From positions 7,936,001 through 8,000,000 of the forward strand of contig CM033124.1 in the NCBI GenBank assembly GCA_019321725.1: DNA of 64,000 nucleotides, in the 5' to 3' direction. Shown piece by piece: positions 22,590-34,439 of the stretch. This DNA is from Paulownia fortunei. Its lineage: Eukaryota; Streptophyta; Magnoliopsida; Lamiales; Paulowniaceae. A model generated the notes under the pieces. The model made no database searches. It saw only the letters and a program-made list of their open reading frames with translations, and had not been told where the DNA came from. The stretch's first letter is position 1. Each line of letters starts with the position of its first letter. The position numbers and the translations under genes are program-made.

Positions 22590-24913
22590 TGTAATGTACA
22601 ATTATGTCCTCTATAGTCAATAATAAGCATCTTAAATGAATATGCATCTAATTAATACGCATTATCGAATTATGACATACAAATAGCATGATTGCACGAA
22701 CATGAATAATTGTTAAGTTTGCCCCACTTATGCTTTAACAAGCATTACTACAAGAACTATGAGATCAAACTTTTATTTCTTGATTTAACATATTCTTTAA
22801 GTGTCTTTTTGTAAACTCAGTATCTTGGTTAAGAAAGATTGATGTGTTGAATGGTCATAAAATAAATTATTTGTATTGCTCCATACTAATTATATTCTAA
22901 AGTGATTGTTTGCCTAAATATTGCTTGAAATATGTCACATTTAGCTAAGAACAAAAAGTATGTAAAATGGTGCAATTTGATTGTTCGATTGACTAGATTG
23001 CATGAAATTATTTTAAACCATATTTCACTTTATTTTAACATCTATGCATCAATTCTTGTCATCTCCATAGCCCATAATCAAGGGTTTTGGCAAGAGAAGA
23101 CACAAATATGACGCAACCAATCACCACCCTTCGCTTACCTCTTTTTGAAAAGTCAAAGAAATTATTTTTATTTGTATTTTCTTGTGGAAGCTCCTCAAAA
23201 CCAACCAGCCCTTTTTCTCTATAGTTTCTCCCAAATTTCTACACTCTCATACTTACAAATATTGAATTCAATCAGTAGTACACAAATTAGAACAAATTTC
23301 TACCCCTATAAGCTTGTAAACCATTGATTTTGAAGTTTCATTCCAATATAATCAATGTATATTCTTTTTCAATGTTTCTTATGATGAATTTATGGTATTG
23401 TTTTTTATTATATGTTTTAGTATCTTTTTGTATGTTTGAAAACTCAAGTGGGATAGACTTGAAGCCAAAACCAAGCTAGTTAAGTTGGTTTCTTGCAAAA
23501 TTGATAGCATTATGAAATATGATAAATTTACATGTCTCCATTAATCTTGTAATACATATATTGTGTTTGGAAGGGATTATGAATGATTGTGAACAATAGC
23601 AATTAGTTTGCTTAATTAGTGGTTATAATCAATTTAAGTTTGAACCGAGTTTACGCCATGTAAATTTGGATGTTTGGGATTATGTTCATGATTTGGGGGC
23701 TGCCCTAATATTTTATGCTTCAATTATTAGTGATTTAGTGGTTATCCTAATGTTTAGTTTCTTGAATTAATATTAAATATGGAGTATGTATTTTTTTGGA
23801 AGTCATGATATTAATATGGAATTATTTACAAAAGATTAAAAATTATATAAGATGTTGATTGCATTAGATTATGTGATTGATTAAAAGGATATTGAAAGGT
23901 ACATGTTTTGCTTATGTTAGGCCCTTTATCACATCCTATCTTCCAAAAAGACTACTGACCTTTTAATTTCTTAGTACAAAGCAAACTTGAGGTATGTTGA
24001 AACTTTCATTTATTGTATCACAAGAATCATATAATGTTGTTCATGTTTTAAAATAATTTGTCTATCATATAATGTTTGATGCATTCATGGTTCATGAAGC
24101 ATGATAATATTAAGAAGATAATGATGTTTTTGAAAAGAAAATATGGTATTTGATCTATGGTTGGGTAGGCAAGGGACACGGGTGGGACCGCGAACCAAAA
24201 AAAGATAGCAAATACTTGAGGTTAAAAAACCAAGATAGGAAAGCCACAATAAATGAAACGGAATATGGCTAATGTCTGAGGTTAAAAGACGAAGTATGAA
24301 ACCTCATATTGTTTCTCTTATTCACTAATTATTATGAATAGGTTTCAAAAACCATGGTATATTGCTATCAGTTAAATATCACACTTCCAGGGTACCCGAA
24401 AGAATGATTTATGAAAGAAAGTTAATTAATTAAACTATGTATTTAATGATTGATGAGATTTGCATGTTCTATACTTGTTATTGCATCAGTTTCACCTTAT
24501 TGAGCCTTTAGCTCAGTAGATTCTTGTGATGGTGGTGAAAATGTACAGGTTTAGAGGTTGATTGAGTTTCTAGAGCGGCTTGATAGAGATTTGTTCATAT
24601 GCCATGCTTCGAATTTTTATAACCTATTTTAAAGACTCTGTTTTGTTATTAAATAAGCTGCTTTGTTATGGTTTCATAAATAGATGTATGTGAAACTATA
24701 GATAGTATAATAGTACTATGTAGTTAATTTTGAATTATATAAATGGTGTGTATGACAAAATGAAAGAATAAATGATTTTCAAGTTCTTTTCTTAGTCTAA
24801 TCAAAAAGGGAACTTTTTAATAAAATTATAACTCTAGTAATGATAAAATATTAACATTTCTTGACTTAACTTAGTTTATTTGGGGCTCTGCAATTAGATT
24901 AGAGGGTGTTATA
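22590..24913 (+). repeat. 3' LTR of the Tekay-type element
   Basis: 2.32 kb, from TGTAATGTACAATTATG to GAGGGTGTTATA, preceded by the purine tract AAGGAATGAAGGAT and followed by the target duplication GTTCA. It aligns with the 5' LTR with many substitutions and small indels, so the insertion is not recent. Confidence 0.92.
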
Positions 24914-24962
24914 GTTCAAATATTTGTCATGCAAAGATGGAAAATGGACTTTATGTGCTAAG
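24914..24962 (+). pseudogene. Copia A protease/pre-integrase sliver
   Basis: A 49-bp stretch reads FKYLSCKDGKW in one frame and ICHAKMENGLYVL in the proper copia frame. The latter is the linker before the pre-integrase domain. It lies between the Tekay GTTCA duplication and the CTAAG duplication of the next solo LTR. Confidence 0.8.
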
Positions 24963-27100
24963 TGTTAGGTTCGCACGATCTCAAAGCATGTATATGTAGC
25001 AGAATATAAAATTTTCTAAAAACAAAACAAACATTAAATTACATGTAATTAAAAATGAATCCGAGAACCCTTTCGCGATTACTTAAAGTAAAAATATTTT
25101 AGAGACCCTTACCATGATTTGCTCTGGCTGATGTAAGGATAAAAATGATTCAAATTATTATCCCAGCACGAATGAATCTCCAAGTTCTTTAATTCAAACC
25201 CCTTTGATGGAAAACTAATTCGCTTTTTGGATCCCAAATGTTATTTAATGATTTCCACACCTTGGATGCCCACTCACAACTGAATCCTATGCTAGTAGTT
25301 TTTGATTTGATAATTCTATCCAATAATGATTTTGTTTGAAACAAGAACATACTAACAATTAGTGTTTTAGGTATTTAATTTAAAGCTTAATTCAACAAAT
25401 GAATCAAGAATTAAACTAGATAAAAGGTTTGTGAACTTTTGGAGATTGAAGGGAAAGAAGGGATGATTTTTTGGAGATGAAAAAAATCATTTTTCTTCAA
25501 GAGAGAGGGGCTGTTTTTCCATTTTCTTTAAGCAAAAATCTGCAATAAAATTCCCCCCAAAACATCCAAGAAGTTTGCCAATAAAGGCTACCATAAGTCC
25601 TTTCCATATAGGACTCTTCTTCCTTTCTTATCTCCAACTCTTTTAGCAAGTTTCTTTATCTCTTAAGGAATTTCCTTTTTCCTTATTACCTTTTAGGAAT
25701 TGAATTTTCAATCCAACTTCCTCTAGAAATTAGATTCCCAGTCTAATGAGCTTCCTACAAGCCCATACCTAATGGGACTAGACCTAATTAATCAATTGGG
25801 CCCTAGTTTAATTGATTCAATCAATTAAATTAATTCATCTAATTAATTAGGCATATCTTAATTAATTGATCCAATTAATTAACTAAATATTCCAATTAGG
25901 CTCCATAATCCAATTAGGTCCAATCAATTAATCAAATTAATTAATTAAATTAATTCCACACTTGAATTAATTTAAGCCGCATTAGTTAATCACATTAATT
26001 AATTTAATCCAATACTTAGATTAATTTGTACACTAAAAATGGAGTTGTTCAAGTTTTGTGTGTGACCCCTTAGGTTCACTCTAAGCTAGTCATGGGATCA
26101 CAACTCTTGTGACTTAGTTTAACAATTAATTGTTCTAATTAATTAATCCAATTAAATAATTCTATTGAAATTAACCCATTAATTCCAAGAATGCACAAGT
26201 TATGAAAAACACCTAGTAATGCATCATGACTCCTAGTCTTAGGTAAATGTGTGAACCTATTCTAATTATGAATACCACACAAGTACTATCCTTTTATCAT
26301 CTAATCTTCCGATTAAGACTAGAGCATGAATGATTAGTTGAAATCCCAATAGCTCAATAACTATGTATCCATTCCTAATAGCTTGACTCGATAATAAACA
26401 ATTAGAAAACTCCATGTCTAATTTTCATCCAACTTTGACCAAGGATTTTAGTGTCAAGTAAAGTAGAACACATAGGAAATTCACCTATTCATTTAGATAG
26501 GTGGCAAATCCTTTGTTGGCCACTCTTTAATCTCCATACATGAAGATGTTACACCCAACATACACCTCTTGTGGTTGTGATGCAATCGAAAAATACATCA
26601 AAGTGCAACATGTCATGCACAAGGTTACCTAGTGCCTCAAGTCCAAGGACTAATTCTTGCACTATCGTAACAAGAAAATTCCTATTTGACAATAGAATAT
26701 TTCCTATTGGGAAATTTTAGGTAGGGTAGTTCAGTGTACTTGTTCCCCAACAATCACTTGCATACATATACTAGTGTCCCCACACTGATGCCTATGAAAC
26801 GAGACATCTTCCTTTTAAGCTTATATTATATGCGCAAGTCTCAACAGGATCAATGTTGTCCCATCTCATTAATCCTTGGCTTGGAATGTTTTAAGACCAC
26901 AGTCTTAGAGGCATATTCCATGATCGCCATCATATGCGTGACCATACCCCATAACTATGTGTGATCTAAAGACTTAATCTAATTCTTATGATGAAATTAA
27001 GATGAAGATTATCATTTAAATGATATTAATATGAATAAGAATGATTCACAAAAGTATAAGAATGACCAGATCAATTATCTTGTCGGGCACTACTCAAAAA
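24963..27100 (-). repeat. Copia solo LTR with target-site duplication CTAAG
   Basis: A minus-oriented LTR of the large copia family. In plus-strand order it starts TGTTAGGTTCGCACGATC (inverse of the LTR 3' end) and ends GGGCACTACTCAAAAA (inverse of a mutated TGTTAGAGTAGTGC start). CTAAG stands on both sides (24958-24962 and 27101-27105). There is no internal coding region, so this is a solo LTR of 2.14 kb. Removing it joins copia A pieces. Its middle (25790-26170) is the TAATTAATT-rich palindromic zone. The open frame at 26734-26964 is chance. Confidence 0.9.
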
Positions 27101-27696
27101 CTAAGGCCCAATGACAACTATGCTTAATATTGACATGTTTAAAATAGAAAATCCTAAGCCTAAGAGGCAAAAGGTTTCTCAAGAGAATCAGATGTATCTT
27201 TGACACCTAAGGTTAGGGCACATTAATCTAGATAGGATAAGCATGTTGGTAAAGGATAGTCCTTTAAGAAAGCTAAAAGTTGGCACTTTTCATGTTTACG
27301 AATCTTATCTAGAGGGTAAAATAACTAAGAGACCTTTTTTTGGAAAATGCAATAGGGCCAAAGAACTACTTGAGCATATACATACTGATGTTTGTGATCT
27401 AATAACCATACAAGCTAGAGGTAGTTATGAATATTTCATCACATGTATTGGCAATTACTCAAGATATGGTTTCATTTACCTAATGCAAATGAAATTTGAA
27501 ACTTTTTGAAAGTTTAAAGAATTCAAAGCAGTGGCTGAAAGGCAATTAGGTAAATTCTTATATTCTCTAAGATCATGTCGAAGGGGAGAGTATATTGATA
27601 CTGAGTTCAAGGGCTATATGCTAGAGTATGGGATTTTGCACTTACTCTTAGCACTTAAAACTCCTTAGCAAACTGATGTTGCTGAGAGGGACTTTA
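27101..27696 (+). pseudogene. Copia A pre-integrase and integrase core
   Basis: Pre-integrase reads HLRLGHINLDRISMLVKDS. The open piece 27243-27509 then contains YLEGKITKRPF, the first catalytic Asp in HIHTDVCD, and FITCIGNYSRYGFIYLMQM. Beyond a stop at 27507, RSCRRGEYIDTEF replaces the family RSDRGGEYL, so the second catalytic Asp is Cys. VAERDF keeps the Glu of VAERRN. Homology ends at 27696, where the minus-strand LTR of copia E begins. Confidence 0.85.
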
Positions 27697-29934
27697 AGTT
27701 AGGTTCGCGTGGTCCCGAAAAACAAATACGCGGCGAATTTAAAAATTTACAAGAACAAATCATACTTTCACATGTACAAAAATCAAATTGAGAAACCCTA
27801 TCATGATTACTCACTTGTGCATTTTAGAAACCTTTACCTTGAATTGCACTCTAACTATGAAGATGCATGAAACGATTCAAATGTTTTCTTCTCACGAACT
27901 CCTTTGCGAATTTTGATTTCATCCACAAACTGCTTTCATGAATCTTTATTCCATACCCCTCTTGATAGAAATAGTTCGCTTAGAGTCCCAAGTGTTACCC
28001 CTCTAAGTGTATCCACACATTGGAGTTTTTCACACAAATTGAATCCATGCTAGTAGATTCAAAAAAAATATTTTACTCTAGAATATGTGGAGTTTCATTC
28101 TTAATTTAACTAGTGAATAGAATAATTGAAACCATGATCAAAGGTTGGAACCTTTTGATGGAGGAAAGTAATCACAAAAAATGATGAAGGGGGCGGTTTT
28201 TCTCCTTGGAGTGCTAACCAATTTCTTGTTTTTTACAAGAATCAGCCACTTTGGGGGGAGTCCTCATATAGGACTCCTCCAATCCTAATCCCACTAGGTT
28301 ACCACTTTCCCCTTTTCTTATTTGATTATTCTTTTCCCTTGTACTCTAAAGCAAGTTTAATTCTTTTAAATAAACTTCCTAATGGACCTCCTACGAGCCC
28401 ATTAGCTTGCACTTGGATTATAAATAATTTAATTAAGTTCAAGTAATTGATTCCCATCAATTAAATAAGTCCAACTTAATTAATTGATCCAACTAATTTA
28501 TTAATTATTTCTACTTGGGTTTTCTAATCATATTAGAACCTATTAAATAATCACATTATTTAATATGCCTAATTTAATTAATTAATCATATCAATTAATT
28601 AACTTGATCATCCGTAAGGCTCCTAATCGTATTAAATCAAATTAAATAACCACATTTATTAATCACGTAAATTAATTTAACTCTTTAAATTAATCTATAC
28701 CCTACTTGATTAATTAATTACCTCCACATGGACTCCCCAATCTTAATAGGTGAAATTAAATAATATGATTAGATAATCATATTATTTAATTAGATAAACT
28801 AATTTAACTCATTAAATCAATTTGAGCTCTAAATTAACTAACATCTATTTATTAATTTGATCTAATCATTAGAGACATTCTAGCTAGAAGTATACCCTTT
28901 TCAATTTAGTGTGTGACCCCCTAGGTTAACTCTAAACTAGTTGTGAGCTCAAAATTCTTGTGACTTAATTAAATAATTAATTATTCTAACTAACAAAACT
29001 AATTAATTAATCCTCTTAAAATTAACCCGTTAATTCCAAGAATCCACAAGTTATGGGAAACACCTAGCAGTGTATCATGACTCCTAGTCTTAGGTGAAGG
29101 TGCTAACCTATTCCAATTACAAATATTATGCAAATACGATCATTCTATCATCTAATCTTCCGATTGAGTTTAGGGTATAGATTATTAGTCAAAACCCTAT
29201 TAGCTCAATATTCCTAGTATCTTGACTCATTGATCAACAACTAGAAAATCCTATGTCTAATTTCCATCTAACCTTGGCCAATGATTTTAGAGTCAATTAC
29301 AGTGGAACACATAGAAGATTATCCTATTCATCCAGATAGGAGACAGATCCTTTGTTGGCAACTCATTAACCTCCATAAATGAAGATGTTACACCATATGT
29401 AAACCTCTAGTGATTGTCATGCAATCAAAAATACATCAAAGCACAATGTGTCATGCACAAGGTTACCATGGTGCCTTAAGTCCAAAGACTAATTCTTGCA
29501 CTATTGTAATGAGAAAGTTCCCATTCAACAATAGAATATTTCCATTTGGGAACTTTCTAAGAGGGGTTATACGATATACTTCTTTCTCCTACAAGCACCC
29601 ACATACATGCAATTGTTTCTCCACACTTGAGCACGAGGCATCCTCAGCTTGAGCCTGCATCTTATAAGTAAGTCTTAGTGGGATCATCTATATCCCATCT
29701 TAATGATCCTTGACTTGGAATGTTTTAAGACCAAAGCCTTTGAGATATATTTCATGATCGCCATCGTATGTATGACCACGCCTTATAGCTTTCTGTGGTC
29801 TAAGGACTTCATATAATTCATATAAAAAATTTAAGATGAGATTGATAACTAATGATATTAATATAAATAAAATTATTTCTACAAGAGTACATGGATAACC
29901 AAATCTGTTTTGGCTCGCTGTACACTACTCTGAC
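27697..29934 (-). repeat. 3' LTR of copia E
   Basis: 2.24 kb, same family as 24963-27100 and 53212-55361. Plus-strand order begins AGTTAGGTTCGCGTGGTCCC and ends GCTGTACACTACTCTGACA, the inverse of TGTCAGAGTAGTG. The TAATTAATT palindrome zone lies at about 28430-29020. The open frame at 29410-29652 is not coding in character. Confidence 0.85.
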
Positions 29935-29947
29935 AATCTTCCACTTG
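29935..29947 (-). other. Polypurine tract of copia E
   Basis: On the minus strand GCAAGTGGAAGAT immediately precedes the LTR start TGTCAGAG, matching the AAGTGGGAGAT tract of the other copia elements here. It would prime plus-strand synthesis. Confidence 0.8.
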
Positions 29948-30021
29948 CCCTAGAGATATTTGCCCTCAGATTAAGGCCCATCTTAAGATGTACTTGAAAT
30001 ACTTATCTGATGGGTTAAATC

Positions 30022-31286
30022 TGTTGGGTTTGCTATAACCTAGGGGTAAACACAACGAAAATTATTTTTTTTTTAATAAATTATGTAATAATGTTTATTG
30101 CACCACCCCTAGTTTTGCACTAATTTAACGATCAATGTTATTAACTATTTATTTATAAACAAAATTTATATAAAAGTGATATGATTCGTTACCCTTTCCG
30201 AACTCTTCAATTTAATACAAGGATTTAGGTAATCAATTGATGGATGGTTGCAAGCTATCACTAAGGAGTCCATACGTCCTTCCTCTAAAGTAGTCCATAT
30301 CTTGGACTCGAATAACCAAAAATAAAAACTTTCTAGTGTTCTTTTTTTTTTCATTTCTAGACTATAATGGAGTGTCTTTAATCTAACCGGTGGAATTAAA
30401 GATTCAATGCCTACTATAATTGTTCTAGATTCAACTAGTGGAAGTAGAATAATATCATATACTTGGACATTAAAGAGAATAAAAGAGAGAAGAAGATAGA
30501 AACAAAAAATGATTTTTCTTTTATCTTGGGATGGCAGAAAATGAGAGTAAAAGTATGGGATTTTTGTCTTCAATTTTCTATTTATATAGAGGCTATCAAA
30601 ATTAGGTTATCCCTACTATTACCCTCACATGTTGAATTGATTGTATGGAAAGTCTAACTTTCCTAACAAATCAAATCCACATAAATCCAAAAATCCCCTC
30701 ATTTATCTTCTCCTAGTGGCAAAAAATTTAGCTTAAAATGTCCAATTTTTAGCCCTCTCTCTCTTCAACATTCATTGAACCTATCCCATACATCCAATCT
30801 TGATATCTTATATCAATTAAATAAGAAAAACCATTTTCCTATTTAATTTATTTCTTCTAATATTTCAAGTGGGCTTTTACTAATGAGCTATTTTAAATTG
30901 CGCTTAGACTTCATCAAGCACATTAATTAATCTAATTAATTAATTAGCCCAAGTTTAATTAATTGATCCAATCAATTAATTAATTCACCCTAATTTGAAT
31001 TCTCAATCTTATTAGGTTCAATTAAATAATCTTAATATTTAATTAGATAATTAACTAAATTAATTTAATCCTTAGAAGCATGTTTCATGATTGCCATTAT
31101 AAGTGTGATCATGCCCCGTAGCTAAATTTGGTCTAAGGACTTTATCTAATGCGCATAAAGTAAATGCAAGACATAAGATAAAGAAAGTGTCATTTTATTA
31201 ATATGATTCCCAATCAGATTGTTTTACAAATGAAAAGAGTATAATACACCTAATTTAATTGGGGTGCCGAGTATCCTACTCTAACA
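30022..31286 (-). repeat. Copia solo LTR with target-site duplication AAATC
   Basis: A 1.27-kb LTR in minus orientation. Plus-strand order begins TGTTGGGTTTGCTATAACC and ends GCCGAGTATCCTACTCTAACA. The perfect duplication AAATC is at 30017-30021 and 31287-31291. No coding sequence lies inside; the frame at 30166-30573 is within LTR. It is a shorter relative of the large copia LTR, and its inner end resembles the LTR at 36565. It interrupts the RNase H end of copia E. Confidence 0.9.
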
Positions 31287-32140
31287 AAATCAACGGGTTT
31301 TCTATATTTTCTTCGAGGAAAATCTTTCCACGTTGATATTGCCTACACTAAATATTTTTCAGAATCTTGGTACCGCTAGTCTATTTCTGCATGGATTCTT
31401 TGATGAGCCTTGGCTTCTTCACTTGCATAATAGCCCCATTGTTATCGCAATACTTTGGTACTCGATCAATAATAGTTGGAATTACATCTAACACTTAGAT
31501 GAACATCTATTTCAAATAGTCTCTTTTTCCCCATCACATGCTGTGATGAATTCAACCACGATGGTGGAATCCATGGTTGTTACAAGCTTGGAACTCTTTC
31601 CAGCTAATCATTCTGTCATTTAGGATGAACACGAATTTAGGCGTAAACTTCAAGTCATTTAATTTTGACTAAAAAATAGATGAAGCATCTTAGTTTCAAT
31701 TCTCCATAATAGTACTCTAAGAAGATATCTTTAGTATTTTGTAAGTACTAAAGCTCGTCTCTACGGCTTCCAATGCTTTTGTTATTGAATTAACAGATAT
31801 CTACTCATGACATTTAGAGCATTTTCTGATATCAAATCATGTACATATATTTGCATATTTTATGGTTCCTATCATGGATATATAAAGTATGTGAATCATT
31901 ATTTTCTTTCTTTTAGAAGGCCTTGGGGACGTGGAATTCGAAAGAGAAATCTCATAAGTCAAAAATAAGAATCTCTCATAAGATTCATCCATGATAAACC
32001 CTTTTAGAATCTAATCTATGCACTTGAATTTAGGATAATCCAAGTATCCTTCGAAATCTATCACTATAGATCCCAATCCTCGATTCTTAGGATGCTTCTC
32101 CCAAATCCTTTATGGAAAATTGAGTAGATGACAAGTCTTA
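31287..32140 (-). pseudogene. Decayed copia RT C-terminus and RNase H (copia E)
   Basis: Reading the minus strand from the gap: SSTQFSIKDLGEAS, IYSDRFRRILGLS, LTYEISLSNS, MIGTIKYANICT, ALNVMSRYL, KDIFLEYYYGELKL, FVFILNDRMISWKEF and STIVVEFITACDGEKE, then a degraded HQKSKH-type block and GNINVERFSS. These follow the family order from the end of RT through RNase H. Frames change many times and stops are frequent. The last few codons lie beyond the solo LTR at about 29948-30021. Confidence 0.8.
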
Positions 32141-32240
32141 NNNNNNNNNNNNNNNNNNNNNNNNNNNNNNNNNNNNNNNNNNNNNNNNNNNNNNNNNNNN
32201 NNNNNNNNNNNNNNNNNNNNNNNNNNNNNNNNNNNNNNNN
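32141..32240. other. Assembly gap of 100 Ns
   Basis: Exactly 100 N characters, the customary placeholder for a gap of unknown size. Copia RT stands on the left and LTR on the right, so the missing part of copia E may be here. The reading frame that crosses it is meaningless. Confidence 0.98.
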
Positions 32241-32957
32241 TTCAAATCATTTGCCCTTGCTCAAAAATAAATCTGCTAGGACTCCAAACATAGCCCCTGT
32301 TCAAGTATCCACCCCACAGGTAAAATCACTAACCTACAAATCATGCTAGAAATTTATAATGTGATTCTAATTTAGAATATGGAGTGTAGTAGTAATTTTT
32401 AAATCAACTAGGTCACATTGATATATCAAAAGGCTGGAACCTTCTTGAGATGAAAAGAACACAAAAATAAGAGAGAAAAAGAGAAAGGGGAATATGTATC
32501 AAGGGGACCGAAAATTGCTTCATAAGCATACTAAATTTCAGCCCTTAGGTTTGATCCCCTTTCCAAATATGTCTCTATCTATTTCCTCATCTTTTTTGTT
32601 TCATATCAAGACTAGATGTCTTAAACTTAATCTCCAAGAATTCTAGTTGGGCTTCTTCTACAGGCCCATTAACATTGGTCTTGGACCTTAATTGCTTCAT
32701 CAATTAATTTTAAGCCCAATCTCAACTTGTTAATCTACCCAGTTAATTATTTAGTTTCATTGGGCTACCTAATTAAATTAGGTCCAATATAAATAATCAT
32801 ATTATTTAAATTGGTTAAATTAATTTAATTGCCTAAATTAATTTTAAGTCTGTTAATTAATTAATCCAATCAATTAATTAATTAACTCCAAATAAGCTCG
32901 TAATTAATATTAGGTCTAATTAAATTATCTTATTATTCAATTAGATATTTTAATTAT
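32241..32957 (-). repeat. Copia LTR fragment right of the gap
   Basis: The minus-oriented middle of the large copia LTR includes an AAAGGCTGGAACCTTCTTGA stretch comparable to 28140-28160 and the TAATTAATT palindrome zone at 32760-32950. Both LTR ends are missing. It could be the 5' LTR of copia E. Confidence 0.65.
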
Positions 32958-34439
32958 ATGTGATGGTTATAATGCTTTTGGGTTTTTGATTAAATTATGG
33001 CCTGTGAGTCTCACATTTTCTTTGTATATGTCTTTGAATGTAAATTCTATCTCCCTCCAATGTACCTACTCTGGGGAAAAATTCCTAGATTTCTTGTTAG
33101 AGTAAACAAATGTAATAAGAGTACAATTAGGATGTAGAGATCTTGTTTTACTTTTGGTGGACAAGAAGAAGGAGCAAGATGGAGAAAACCAACAATTCAA
33201 GACCTATGAATGTATGTATGATACATTCATGTAATTGATATAATTTATTATTGTTTTAATTACCCTTAGATTAACCATTGATCCACTTTGGCTCATGTGG
33301 ATCACATAAGATAAAGACCCAATATCGTCCCATTATGTATGTATAGTAGATGCATGCAAAGAAGTTTATTTAATGCTTTCTTATGATTGTGTTTGCAATC
33401 TTAGGAATAGTGCAATGTTAAATAAACAACATAATAAAATGATGAGGTCATGGTAAAATGAAACCCTCACTTAGAAATGTTCTAAGTTTAAAGATCTTTT
33501 ATATAAATTTTTATACCAAATGTAAATGGGCAATATTGGGTCGGGCCCAATCGTCCAAGTCTTCCATCAAAAGTGGTTGGCATGTGAAATGCTGCCACAT
33601 TTAGTCTATTAGTCATGACTCATGGGATGTGCTAAGTGGAGGTAATAGCTGTGACCACTACTAGCATGGAGATGCCTATGGAATAGGAGGGTTTAGGGTG
33701 TCAGTCATGAGTCGTGCAACATACTTTAGTTGTCTTATTCACATGGACGTTTGATGGGAAATGTTTGACACTTAGTACCATATAAGGGTGCATGTGATAT
33801 AGTAAGGAAAACTAGCTTGAGGGTTGCTTAAGGATGCGATTGCCAATGTATTAGCTACATTTTAGTATTATCTTATGTGCTTATAAAACTAGGGTATATG
33901 ATAAAGCTAATTGGACTTCAAGCTCACTAGGAATATGTGTTCTCGAATGTCCATTTAGGGGGTGATGGGATTCAAATAAATAAGTAGGAGACATTTATGA
34001 TTAAAGATATTATTATAAATAAATGAACTATTGAATGTATGCTTAGTTTTTGCCTTGCTTAGGATAATCATTATCGCTTTTAGTTCCACTATAGCTATTC
34101 TTGACACTAATAAACATGAATAAACTCTAAGCTATGGATTACTCTTGAAATTTGATAAAGGTTCTCGAATTTAAGAGGTTAAGAAATGTGTAAATGAGGG
34201 TTTCAACATTAGTTGTAGAAATAACTCCCACAAAAGTTATGGAAGCATGTCTCATTATACATTCTACAAAGAATTATAGAGAACTTTCTACAATTATTAA
34301 CGAAGAACGTCCTATAAAGAGTTATAGTAGATTCTAGCTGACAAAGCTAAGGGATTAATCTGGATAAGATATGTTCAAGCTACTATTGTAGGATATTGGG
34401 GCATTGAAAGAGGGATGCAAGTATTGACTTGCTCAATCA
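32958..34439 (+). other. Non-coding, copia leader-like DNA
   Basis: No gene is supported. The stretch 33600-34020 resembles the leader upstream of copia D read in reverse: an AGTCATGACTCATGGGA word, then GATGGGATTCAAATAAATAA and GGAGACATTTATG. This suggests a plus-strand copia leader. The parts at 32958-33560 and 34030-34439 are unassigned, and I could not place an LTR end or primer site. Confidence 0.4.

Larger units (their letters stand above)
16282..24913 (+). mobile_element. Tekay/Del-type chromovirus (Ty3/gypsy), full length but internally deleted
   Basis: An 8.6-kb element has two LTRs of about 2.3 kb, both starting TGTAATG and ending in GTTAC/GTTATA. It has an initiator-Met-type primer site after the 5' LTR and a purine tract (AAGGAATGAAGGAT) before the 3' LTR. 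The flanking duplication is GTTCA (16277-16281 and 24914-24918), and excising the element restores the copia A reading TNGSNICHAKMENGLYVL. Gag, RT, RNase H, integrase and a C-terminal chromodomain-like tail identify the Tekay/Del lineage. The element lacks the N-terminal half of RT. The middle of integrase is replaced by a copia LTR fragment. Confidence 0.92.
27697..32957 (-). mobile_element. Minus-strand copia element (copia E), interrupted and gapped
   Basis: In minus orientation the element has a 3' LTR (27697-29934), a purine tract, and decayed RNase H and RT (29948-30021 and 31287-32140). An assembly gap follows at 32141-32240 and then part of a 5' LTR (32241 to about 32957). A solo LTR lies within the RNase H end. 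Gag, protease and integrase are not visible and would have to lie in the gap or be deleted. It cut copia A integrase at 27696; the matching right-hand target duplication (expected CTTTA) was not found. Confidence 0.72.

Noticed and set aside
30166..30573. Minus-strand open frame of 135 codons
   Set aside because: Entirely within a solo LTR with defined ends and target duplication.
32128..32349. Open frame across the N run
   Set aside because: It spans an assembly gap and has no meaning.
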